A stretch of 12,862 bases of DNA, from contig OMPZ01000008.1 of the NCBI GenBank assembly GCA_900313125.1, positions 1 to 12,862 on the forward strand, read 5' to 3'. Made by a program: the position numbers and the translations under genes. The notes beneath the pieces were generated by a model. That model was not told the origin of the DNA. It did no database searches and saw only the letters and a program-made list of their open reading frames with translations. The stretch is from an uncultured Eubacteriales bacterium (lineage in GTDB: Bacteria > Bacillota > Clostridia > Oscillospirales > Acutalibacteraceae). Positions 1 through 6,296 of the stretch are shown here, in pieces (within the stretch, counting starts at the first letter, position 1; every line of letters starts with the position of its first letter).

Positions 1-180
1 CTGAGTATTCATCGGCTGATTGAAGCTCTGCTGCATCGGCTGCTGAGTATTCATCGGCTGATTGAAGCTCTGCTGCATCGGCTGCTGTGTGTTCATCGGC
101 TGCTGAGTATTCATCGGCTGATTGAAGCTCTGCTGCATCGGCTGCTGTGTGTTCATTGGCTGCTGAGTATTCATCGGAGC
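1..180 (-). repeat. In-frame coding tandem repeat, 60-bp period built of 18- and 24-bp modules
   Basis: The blocks 61-120 and 121-180 are near-identical 60-mers. They differ by one synonymous change (CCG against CCA) and three bases at the outer edge. Block 1-60 restarts the pattern with one 18-bp module missing. Each 60-mer encodes QPMNTQ, QPMNTQ and QPMQQSFN. Every module length is a multiple of three, so gain or loss of units keeps the reading frame. The near-absence of synonymous drift points to recent duplication or ongoing homogenisation. Confidence 0.9.
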
Positions 181-285
181 CGCTGCCACATTATTCTGGG
201 GAAAGCCTGTGGGCGTCGAGTTGTTGAGACCCATCAGACTATCGGCAGACAAGCCGCCCGATGTCTTCATTGGTATGTTGAACAT
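1..285 (-). CDS. Gln/Met/Pro/Asn-rich repeat protein, N-terminal fragment
   Basis: I do not recognise this gene. It is open for 95 codons from an ATG at 285 to the left edge, so the C-terminus is missing. The start is supported by an AAAGGAAGG Shine-Dalgarno site at about 297-305 and a consensus promoter further upstream. Residues 1-35 (beginning MFNIPMKTSGG) are not repetitive. From residue 36 on the protein consists only of two modules, QPMNTQ and QPMQQSFN, in the order 6-6-8, 6-6-8, 6-8, 6. No signal peptide, membrane segment or charged stretch is visible; the repeat part is uncharged and almost certainly disordered. Such Q/P/M-rich N-termini often tether a folded domain that would lie beyond the window, but that is inference. 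The next gene in the same direction, pgsA, is closed off by a terminator, so this is a separate transcription unit. Confidence 0.8.
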   Translation of the reverse strand, partial: MFNIPMKTSGGLSADSLMGLNNSTPTGFPQNNVAAAPMNTQQPMNTQQPMQQSFNQPMNTQQPMNTQQPMQQSFNQPMNTQQPMQQSFNQPMNTQ

Positions 286-382
286 TTTGGATATACCTTC
301 CTTTCGTCATGTTTTTTTGCAAACGGCGCTGACCGTCCGCATGGTCTGCAATACGCGCGGCATTGCAAACTTTACCATGATT

Positions 383-411
383 ATCATACCACATTTGTTT
401 TGGAATGTCAA
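383..411 (-). promoter_or_regulatory. Sigma-A promoter for the QPM-repeat gene
   Basis: On the minus strand a perfect -35 TTGACA (406-411) is followed by a 17-nt spacer and a -10 TATGAT (383-388) with an upstream TG. Transcription should begin near 376, giving a leader of about 90 nt before the ATG at 285. The site lies after the pgsA terminator, so the repeat gene is expressed independently. Confidence 0.8.
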
Positions 412-474
412 AGGTAATCTGATATTTTAAATAATTTTTCAGTAAATTTTCGCAAAATTGTAAAAAATTCGTCC

Positions 475-506
475 AAAACAAAAACCGGTCGGAAAATACC
501 GACCGG
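475..506 (-). terminator. Rho-independent terminator after pgsA
   Basis: On the minus strand an 8-bp perfect stem (CCGGTCGG / CCGACCGG, 499-506 and 485-492) with a 6-nt loop is followed directly by TTTTTGTTTT. It begins 8 nt past the pgsA stop codon and closes the recA-recX-rimO-pgsA run. Confidence 0.93.
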
Positions 507-514
507 CATTGATG

Positions 515-1099
515 TTATTTCGCGTTTTTGATAAACGAAAAGTTGTCTTTTATATAGATCACACCCGACACGAGCGTCAGCACAGCGGATATCCAGAGCA
601 GAACGGTGTTGATGACCGTCATGATGCCCTCGGCGCCCGCAAGGAACGTCACGCCCTTTGCGGCAAACTCTGCAAGACCGCAGTTGATGAGAACTACGAT
701 GATAGCGACCATCTGGCTTACGGTTTTCGCCTTGCCCCACATATTTGCAGCGACGACCTTGCCGTTTTCCGCGGCAACGAGCCTTATCGAGGTCACGGTG
801 AACTCGCGGAACAGAACGATTATCATAAACGCCGCGCCCACGATATCGAGCTCGATAAAGCAGGCGAACGCCGAGATAACGAGTATCTTGTCGGCAAGCG
901 GATCGGCGAATTTTCCGAAATCGGTGACCATGTTGTACTTTCTCGCGATCTTGCCGTCGAGCATATCTGTTATCGACGCCACGGCAAAGATAACGAGCGC
1001 GATCAGAAAGCGGTACGGTATCGCTTCTATCAGCATTGCAGCCGCAAAGAACGGCACGAGGATTATCCTCATCAGAGTTAGCTTGTTTGGCAGATTCAC
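515..1099 (-). CDS. pgsA: CDP-diacylglycerol--glycerol-3-phosphate 3-phosphatidyltransferase
   Basis: PgsA joins CDP-diacylglycerol and glycerol-3-phosphate to give phosphatidylglycerophosphate and CMP, the committed step to phosphatidylglycerol and cardiolipin in the cytoplasmic membrane. The 194-residue product has the usual family length. It carries the complete CDP-alcohol phosphatidyltransferase signature DxxDGxxAR-x8-GxxxDxxxD with D45, D48, G49, R53, G62, D66 and D70; the aspartates bind the metal ions and substrate. Hydrophobic segments near residues 8-27, 30-45, 72-97, 125-142 and 158-180 fit an integral membrane enzyme. The start is GTG: its GTG overlaps the rimO stop as GTGA, and GGGGAGG lies 7 nt upstream, so translation is probably coupled to rimO. 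It is the last gene of the run and is followed by a strong terminator. In Bacillus, pgsA also lies close to recA (with cinA), so the linkage is familiar, although cinA is absent here. Confidence 0.95.
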   Translation of the reverse strand: MNLPNKLTLMRIILVPFFAAAMLIEAIPYRFLIALVIFAVASITDMLDGKIARKYNMVTDFGKFADPLADKILVISAFACFIELDIVGAAFMIIVLFREFTVTSIRLVAAENGKVVAANMWGKAKTVSQMVAIIVVLINCGLAEFAAKGVTFLAGAEGIMTVINTVLLWISAVLTLVSGVIYIKDNFSFIKNAK

Positions 1100-2466
1100 T
1101 TGTTATCCTCCCCGGTCGATGACCCGATAAGTTTTATCTCGGACAGCTCGCCCAGCGGGTCGGCGTCGAGCGTGTCAAATATGCGCACCTTGACGATATC
1201 TCCGGGCTGCGGCTTTTTTCCGCTCGTTATGAAGAACACCTTGCCGTCTACCTCGGGCGCGTCGGCGCGGCTGCGTCCGAAAAAGCACTCGGCGTAGCGG
1301 TCAAAGCCCTCGACAAGCACCTCTACCTCGGTGTTTATGAGCTTTTCGTTGTATCGCTCCATGACGTTTTGCTGCTCTTCCATAAGTATCTCGGCGCGGC
1401 GCTCCTTTACGTCGTCGTCGATCTGATCCTTCATTCTCGCAGCGGGCGTGTCCTCCTCGCAGGAATACGGGAAACAGCCCATTCTCTCAAAGCCTATCTC
1501 CTTGGCAAACTCGGCAAGCTCGGTGAACTGCTCCTCCGTCTCGCCCGGGAAGCCTGTGATGAACGTCGTCCTCAAAACGAGACCGGGGATATTTTCGCGC
1601 AGCTTTTTCACAAGAGCCGTAAGCTCCTCTCGGCTGCCGCCCCTGCCCATTCGCTTTAGCACCTTCTCGTCGCAATGCTGGAGAGGTATGTCCATGTATT
1701 TCACGAGCTTCTCCTCGGATTTAAACGTCTCGATAAGCTCGTCCGTTATCGCTTCGGGGTAGCAGTACAAAACGCGTATCCACTCAAGACCTTCCACGCG
1801 GCAAAGCTTTCTCAAAAGCTCCGCGAGCTTGTATTCGCCGTAAATATCGACGCCGTATTTTGTCGTGTCCTGAGCGATGACGATAAGCTCCTTGACGCCG
1901 TTTTTCGCGAGCGTCTCGGCTTCTTCCACGAGAGCCTCCATTTTGCGGCTGCGGTAGCCGCCGCGTATCATCGGGATAGCGCAGTAGGTGCAGTGATTGT
2001 CGCAGCCCTCGGCTATTTTCAGGTACGCGTAGTAAAACTCGGTGCTCTGTATCCTTCCGCCCTCGAGCGGCAGCTCCCTTTTGTCGGGAAAAAGCTCGAC
2101 GGTCTGCTTTTTCAGAACGCGCTCGACCACCTTTGCGATATCGCCGTTGCCGCCTATGCCGACTACAGCGTCAAGCTCCGGCAGCTCCTTCATCATCTGC
2201 TCGCGGTAACGCTCCGCCATGCAGCCTGTTGCGATAAGAGCCTTTATCTTGCCCTCGTCCTTCAGCTTTGCAAGCTCCAGTATCTCGTCGATGCTCTCCT
2301 GCTTTGCGCTTTCAATAAAGCCGCAGGTGTTGATGATAGCGACGTCGGCGAGCGCCGGGTCGTCGATCACCTTGTAGCCTGCGTCTCTCAGCGAGCTGAG
2401 CATCATCTCCGCGTCAACGCGGTTTTTCGCGCAGCCCAAGCTGATGATCCCTACGGAATTTCCCAT
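1096..2466 (-). CDS. rimO: Ribosomal protein S12 methylthiotransferase RimO
   Basis: RimO is a radical-SAM enzyme with two iron-sulfur clusters that adds a methylthio group to the conserved aspartate of ribosomal protein S12. The 456-residue protein has the three family domains in order. The N-terminal methylthiotransferase domain holds C12, C48 and C82 for the auxiliary cluster. The radical SAM domain holds CDNHCTYC (C155, C159, C162), followed by IPMIRGGYRSR. A C-terminal TRAM-like domain spans about residues 375-445. RimO rather than the tRNA enzyme MiaB is favoured by the start MGNSVGIISLGCAKNRVD and by IRGGYRSR. The ATG at 2466 has an AGGGGG Shine-Dalgarno site 6-7 nt upstream. The stop overlaps the pgsA GTG by 4 nt. 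A 68-nt gap from recX contains a strong hairpin. Confidence 0.95.
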   Translation of the reverse strand: MGNSVGIISLGCAKNRVDAEMMLSSLRDAGYKVIDDPALADVAIINTCGFIESAKQESIDEILELAKLKDEGKIKALIATGCMAERYREQMMKELPELDAVVGIGGNGDIAKVVERVLKKQTVELFPDKRELPLEGGRIQSTEFYYAYLKIAEGCDNHCTYCAIPMIRGGYRSRKMEALVEEAETLAKNGVKELIVIAQDTTKYGVDIYGEYKLAELLRKLCRVEGLEWIRVLYCYPEAITDELIETFKSEEKLVKYMDIPLQHCDEKVLKRMGRGGSREELTALVKKLRENIPGLVLRTTFITGFPGETEEQFTELAEFAKEIGFERMGCFPYSCEEDTPAARMKDQIDDDVKERRAEILMEEQQNVMERYNEKLINTEVEVLVEGFDRYAECFFGRSRADAPEVDGKVFFITSGKKPQPGDIVKVRIFDTLDADPLGELSEIKLIGSSTGEDNK

Positions 2467-2489
2467 AAATGAACCCCCTGTATCGTGAG

Positions 2490-2530
2490 CCTGCGGCAGG
2501 AACGCACAAAAGCGTCCACACCGCCGCAGG
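2490..2530 (-). other. Intercistronic hairpin between recX and rimO
   Basis: A perfect 8-bp inverted repeat, CCTGCGGC (2490-2497) and GCCGCAGG (2523-2530), encloses a second stem GGAACGC/GCGTCC (2499-2505 and 2512-2517, one bulged base) with loop ACAAAA. There is no T-run on either side, so it is unlikely to be a terminator. It ends about 12 nt before the rimO Shine-Dalgarno site and may affect mRNA processing, stability or rimO translation. Confidence 0.6.
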
Positions 2531-2534
2531 TCGA

Positions 2535-3134
2535 TTATTCATACTCCTCGATCGCGGCTTTTATGTCCGACCACGAATAGCCGAGCCGCTGCAGCGCGGC
2601 GATAGTTCTGCGCCGCGACTTTTCGTCATCGAGCTTGCCGCTGTACTTTCGCTCGATAAGCTCGGCTATCTGCTCGACGGGGTCTACCTCGAACTCGTCG
2701 AGTATCTCTTCGGCAAGCTCCCTGTCGATGCCCTTTTCCATAAGCTTATACATCGCGCCCCGCTTCGAGAGCTTTTTGAGCATAAGCAGATCGTGCGCCA
2801 GCCTGCGCGCGTAATTCTCGTCGTTCAAAAGCCCGAGCTCCTCCATGCGGTCGCACACCTGCACGGCGGTCTCCTGTGAGCATTCGCGCACAAGCTTTTC
2901 AGCGAGCGTTTTACGCGAGTAATCGCGCCCGGAAATGAGCCACAAGGCTTTTTCCTTCGCCCGCCTGTACTCCGACTCCTTCACAAGCTCGTGAAGCCTC
3001 TCGTCGTCAAGCTCCGAGCCGGGCTTTATGCAGTTTTCCTCAAGCACCTGAGTATCGAGCTTCATCGCAAATTCGCCGTCGATATACACAAGGCTGAGCT
3101 TTTTCTTCGCCGGCGTTATCGCTGTGATCGTCAT
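2535..3134 (-). CDS. recX: Regulatory protein RecX
   Basis: RecX binds RecA filaments and modulates their growth and activity during recombination and repair. The 199-residue product is fully helical in character and shows the repeated three-helix RecX units: around residues 58-85 (AKEKALWLISGRDYSRKTLAEKL), 95-120 (LGLLNDENYARRLAHD) and 170-197 (RRRTIAALQRLGYSWSDI). The first 50 residues form the N-terminal extension typical of Firmicutes RecX. The gene begins 3 nt after recA: the junction reads TGA-TAA-ATG, with the GAGG of its ribosome site lying inside the last codons of recA, so it should be translationally coupled. Location directly behind recA is strong support, since sequence conservation in RecX is low. 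Confidence 0.93.
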   Translation of the reverse strand: MTITAITPAKKKLSLVYIDGEFAMKLDTQVLEENCIKPGSELDDERLHELVKESEYRRAKEKALWLISGRDYSRKTLAEKLVRECSQETAVQVCDRMEELGLLNDENYARRLAHDLLMLKKLSKRGAMYKLMEKGIDRELAEEILDEFEVDPVEQIAELIERKYSGKLDDEKSRRRTIAALQRLGYSWSDIKAAIEEYE

Positions 3135-3137
3135 TTA

Positions 3138-4292
3138 TCAGTCCTCGACGGGAATGTCTATCGACGGATCTGATGCCGCGGCGGCAGACGGCTTTGCGTC
3201 GTCCTCATCCGTTTCTATAACATCGGCATTGGCAGGCGCGTCGTCCTTCTTGCCCTTGCCTTTTCCGAACGCCGACTTGCTGCCCTTTGCGAGCGGCTTT
3301 GTGGCGATCTCCTCGGCCTTTTCCATTATCTGCTTTTCGATCTCGGCAGCAAGCTCCTTGTCCTCATCCAAGAGCTGCTTCGTCTTGTCTCTGCCCTGAG
3401 CGAGCCTTCTTTCGCCGTAGGAGAACCAAGCGCCGGACTTCTGGATAATATCGGCGCGCAGACCGAGGTCTACAAGCTCGCCTGCCTTCGAGATGCCCTT
3501 GCCGTACATTATATCAAACTCTGCCTCGCGGAACGGCGGGGCGACCTTGTTCTTAGCTACCTTGACCTTCGTATGCGAGCCGACCATTTCACCGCCGACC
3601 TTGAGCGTTTCGACCTTTCTGATGTCGAGACGAACGGAGGAATAGAACTTCAGAGCACGACCGCCGGGAGTGACCTCGGGGCTGCCGAACATAACGCCGA
3701 CCTTCTCGCGCAGCTGGTTGATGAAGATAGCGACGCAGTTGCTTTTCGAGATCGCGCCCGTAAGCTTTCTGAGAGCCTGAGACATAAGTCTCGCCTGCAA
3801 TCCGACGTGTGAATCGCCCATCTCGCCCTCGATCTCCGCCTTCGGAACGAGAGCCGCTACGGAATCGACAACGATAACGTCGATCGCGCCGGAACGCACG
3901 AGAGCCTCGGTGATCTCAAGAGCCTGTTCACCCGTATCGGGCTGCGAAACGAGCAGCTCGTCAACATTCACGCCGAGCGCGGCGGCATACACGGGGTCAA
4001 GCGCGTGCTCAACGTCGATGAAAGCGACCGTACCGCCCTGCTTCTGCCCCTCGGCGATGCAATGGAGCGCAAGCGTTGTTTTACCCGAGCTTTCGGGACC
4101 GTACATCTCGATGATCCTTCCTCTCGGAAGTCCGCCTATACCGAGCGCGATATCGAGCGAGAGCGAGCCGGTCGAAATAGCATCGACCTTCAATATTTCC
4201 TTCTGACCAAGGCGCATTACCGCGCCCTTGCCAAACTGTTTCTCGATCTGAGAGAGCGCCGTATCAAGCGCTTTATTTTTATCTACTGCCAT
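3138..4292 (-). CDS. recA: Recombinase RecA
   Basis: RecA forms ATP-dependent filaments on single-stranded DNA, drives strand exchange, and acts as co-protease for LexA-type repressors. Seen in the 384-residue product: Walker A GPESSGKT (65-72), Walker B VIVVDS (139-144), loop L1 around EGEMGDSHVG (155-164) and loop L2 from FINQLREKVG to GGRALKF (190-216). I chose the ATG at 4292 because AAAGGA lies 10 nt upstream; an ATG at 4301 leaves only about one base after it, and the open frame up to 4337 contains the ribosome site and lacks support. At 384 residues it is longer than usual (about 345-360): after residue 330 there is a low-complexity tail with a GKGKGKK basic patch, then an Ala/Asp/Pro-rich acidic end. 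A consensus promoter lies upstream, and I see no LexA box in the leader. Confidence 0.98.
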   Translation of the reverse strand: MAVDKNKALDTALSQIEKQFGKGAVMRLGQKEILKVDAISTGSLSLDIALGIGGLPRGRIIEMYGPESSGKTTLALHCIAEGQKQGGTVAFIDVEHALDPVYAAALGVNVDELLVSQPDTGEQALEITEALVRSGAIDVIVVDSVAALVPKAEIEGEMGDSHVGLQARLMSQALRKLTGAISKSNCVAIFINQLREKVGVMFGSPEVTPGGRALKFYSSVRLDIRKVETLKVGGEMVGSHTKVKVAKNKVAPPFREAEFDIMYGKGISKAGELVDLGLRADIIQKSGAWFSYGERRLAQGRDKTKQLLDEDKELAAEIEKQIMEKAEEIATKPLAKGSKSAFGKGKGKKDDAPANADVIETDEDDAKPSAAAASDPSIDIPVED

Positions 4293-4350
4293 TTTCTTCA
4301 TATCCTTTCGGTAATAATTCCGACAAAGCACCAACAAAACTTCACTCTAC

Positions 4351-4379
4351 ATTATATAACAAACACTCGCCCGTGTCAA
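4351..4379 (-). promoter_or_regulatory. Consensus sigma-A promoter of recA
   Basis: The minus strand has a perfect TTGACA (4374-4379), a 17-nt spacer and a perfect TATAAT (4351-4356). The TGA stop codon of prmC (4376-4378) is inside the -35 box. The predicted start near 4344 gives a leader of about 50 nt. No CGAAC-N4-GTTCG type operator for Gram-positive LexA is visible between 4293 and 4380. Confidence 0.9.
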
Positions 4380-5251
4380 TTAAAAACACCTGAGCTTTTA
4401 TATACTCCGAAGGTCACACGTTTGTAGCCTTGAAGGTCGAGCTCGAAGCCTACGTCCGAAAAACCGTGGGCGCGCATATACTCCGCCACAGGCTCGTGTT
4501 CGTCCTCGCCTGTTTCGTAAACGAGCGCGCCGCCCGGTTTTAGCTTCGACCGCCATTTTTCCGTTATCACGCGGTAAAAGTATAAGCCGTCGTCGCCGCC
4601 GTCGAGAGCCATTCGCGGCTCGAACGCAAGCTCGCGCTGGAGCGTGTCTATCTGCTTCGTGACGATGTACGGCGGATTTGAAACTATCATGTCAAAGCTG
4701 CCGTCGGGGAATTTGTCGTAGTCCTTCGTGACGTCGCCCTGAACGGCGGTCACATTTTCGGCGTGATTAAGCTCGATGTTTCGTTTAAGATAGCCGAACG
4801 CATCATCTGACAGCTCGAGAGCCGTGACCTGCGCCTGCGGCACAAGCCTTGCTATAGCAACGGCGATAGCCCCCGACCCGGAGCAAAGGTCTATAATGCG
4901 CGGAGCGTCGTACCCTTTGGCGATCTCCACAGCCTTTTCACAGGCGACCTCCGTGTCGTCGCGCGGAATGAGCACACCCTCGCCGACAAAAAAATCAAAG
5001 CCCATGAAATTCCATTTTCCTATTATATACTGTAACGGTCTGCCGCCCGAACGCTCCTCAATTGCCGAAAAGAAACGGCGACAAAGTGCGCTGTCCGCGG
5101 GCTTGTCGCCGTGCAATATCAATGCTGTTCTGTCTGCGCCGAAAAAGCGCTCGATAAGGCAAAGCGAATCAAAATCGGCGTCGGGTACTCCGGCGCTTTC
5201 AAGCATCTGCCTGCCCCTGCGGTAGACCTCATGGATCGTTAAATTATCCAT
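4376..5251 (-). CDS. prmC: Peptide chain release factor N5-glutamine methyltransferase
   Basis: PrmC (HemK) methylates the glutamine of the GGQ motif in release factors RF1 and RF2, which speeds peptide release. The 291-residue protein has an N-terminal helical release-factor-binding domain (about 1-80), the linker motif LIPRDDTE (94-101; the common form is PRPDTE), the SAM-binding motif I DLCSGSGAIA (121-130) and the catalytic NPPY (192-195). The ATG at 5251 is chosen; a GTG at 5269 in frame would add six residues encoded by the heptamer repeat, which look like spacer. The ribosome site is weak (GGTG about 5 nt before ATG), so expression may depend on coupling to the preceding DUF1385 gene, 51 nt away. 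In many Firmicutes prmC adjoins prfA and yqhQ; prfA is not in this window. The stop codon forms part of the recA -35 box. Confidence 0.94.
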   Translation of the reverse strand: MDNLTIHEVYRRGRQMLESAGVPDADFDSLCLIERFFGADRTALILHGDKPADSALCRRFFSAIEERSGGRPLQYIIGKWNFMGFDFFVGEGVLIPRDDTEVACEKAVEIAKGYDAPRIIDLCSGSGAIAVAIARLVPQAQVTALELSDDAFGYLKRNIELNHAENVTAVQGDVTKDYDKFPDGSFDMIVSNPPYIVTKQIDTLQRELAFEPRMALDGGDDGLYFYRVITEKWRSKLKPGGALVYETGEDEHEPVAEYMRAHGFSDVGFELDLQGYKRVTFGVYKSSGVFN

Positions 5252-5259
5252 CCCGTCAC

Positions 5260-5298
5260 CACTATTCACTATTCACTATTCACTATTCATTTTTCACT
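5260..5298. repeat. Heptanucleotide tandem repeat ATTCACT in front of prmC
   Basis: The plus strand shows three exact ATTCACT units (5264-5284), a partial unit before them (CACT, 5260-5263) and two degenerate units after (5285-5298). Read on the coding strand this is GTGAATA repeated. The array fills almost the whole gap between the DUF1385 stop codon and the prmC start. Because 7 is not a multiple of 3, it offers GTG codons in all frames. Confidence 0.85.
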
Positions 5299-5302
5299 AA
5301 CT

Positions 5303-6259
5303 TCAGATCCTGTCCTCGCCGTTTTCCGGGATAACAGGCTTGATAGCCGCGATCGCTATCTCGATCATGCTGTCGTCGGGCTCGATCGTCGTGATGCGCT
5401 GAGCCGCAAGACCGGGCGCCGCGATAATGCGCGTGAAGGCGTTGTCATACTTCGCGCAAAGCTTTATAAGCTCGTAGCCTATGCCGCACGAAACGGGCAA
5501 AAGCAGCAGCTTGATGAGCGTACGCAGCAGAGGATTCTTCGCCGTGATAAAAAGCCCGACCACAATGCCGACAAGCAGCATGATTATCATGAAGCTCGTT
5601 CCGCAGCGCGGGTGAAAGCGCTTGTACTTGCGGACGTTTTCGACGGTCAGCTCCTCAAGGTTTTCGTAGCAGAAGATCGTCTTGTGCTCCGCGCCGTGAT
5701 ACATGAACGTGCGTTTCATGTCGGGCGTGCGCGAGATAACGATTATATACCCGAGGAAGATGATTATTTTCAAAATACCCTCAAAAACGCTGCGCCACAT
5801 CGTGCCCTTGTCGAGCGCGGGCGCGACCTTCGCGAGGTTGTTGAAGATGAACGTCGGGACTGCGAAAAACAGCAGCACCGCAAGCGCAACGCCGAGAATG
5901 CTCGCAAACGTCATGATAACGCCGAACAGCTTGTCTCCCAGCTTGTCCTCGAGCCACTTTTCAAACTTCGACGGCTCTTCATATTCCTCCTCCGTGCCCT
6001 CGACCGATTTTTCTGCGGAGAGCATAAGGCACTTCATGCTAAGGCGCATAGAGTCGATGAGCGTTACAAAGCCCCTGATGAACGGCAGGCGGAGTATCTT
6101 GCTCTTGCTGCCGATAAACTTGAAGTCGATGTCCTCCGTGTAAATGGACTTATCGCTCTTTCTGACAGCGACCGTGATCTTTTTCGGGCCGCGCATCATT
6201 ATTCCCTCAATAAGCGCAGAACCGCCGATCGAGGTCTTTATCTTCGTCTGTTCAGCCAT
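5303..6259 (-). CDS. DUF1385 family membrane protein (YqhQ-like)
   Basis: This is a DUF1385 protein, the family of B. subtilis YqhQ; its biochemical role is not established. The 318-residue protein begins MAEQTKIKTSIGGSALIEG; the glycine-rich GGSALIEGIMMRG block (12-24), RTPDMKRTFMYHGAEHKTI (177-195) and RFHPRCGTSF (214-223) are the strongly conserved family signatures. The HGAEHK histidines and the cysteine of HPRCG could bind a metal, which is inference. Hydrophobic segments lie near 112-141, 160-176, 222-240 and 246-262. The ATG at 6259 has AGAGGAAG 5-7 nt upstream; an in-frame extension to 6325 overlaps the kinase gene and lacks a ribosome site. It lies 37 nt after the sensor kinase and just before prmC, a pairing common in Firmicutes. 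Confidence 0.92.
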   Translation of the reverse strand: MAEQTKIKTSIGGSALIEGIMMRGPKKITVAVRKSDKSIYTEDIDFKFIGSKSKILRLPFIRGFVTLIDSMRLSMKCLMLSAEKSVEGTEEEYEEPSKFEKWLEDKLGDKLFGVIMTFASILGVALAVLLFFAVPTFIFNNLAKVAPALDKGTMWRSVFEGILKIIIFLGYIIVISRTPDMKRTFMYHGAEHKTIFCYENLEELTVENVRKYKRFHPRCGTSFMIIMLLVGIVVGLFITAKNPLLRTLIKLLLLPVSCGIGYELIKLCAKYDNAFTRIIAAPGLAAQRITTIEPDDSMIEIAIAAIKPVIPENGEDRI

Positions 6260-6296
6260 ATTTCTTCCTCTTTTCTTTCCCTTTGGGGCGGGCGCG

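Noticed and set aside
1..180. CRISPR-like look of short regularly spaced repeats
   Set aside because: The units are contiguous, differ in size by multiples of three and translate cleanly in one frame with a start codon and ribosome site; there are no unique spacers.
239..481. Minus-strand open frame of 80 codons overlapping the repeat gene start
   Set aside because: It runs through the promoter and leader of the QPM gene, is in another frame from it and has no ribosome site or recognisable sequence.
1675..2472. Plus-strand open frame of 265 codons opposite rimO
   Set aside because: Antisense shadow of a gene with complete RimO motifs; no ribosome site and no family resemblance.
2490..2530. 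Terminator between recX and rimO
   Set aside because: The stem is strong but no T-run follows on either strand.
4293..4337. Longer RecA N-terminus from an upstream start at 4337
   Set aside because: The added residues are unlike RecA and the frame there contains the ribosome site itself; AAAGGA points to the ATG at 4292.
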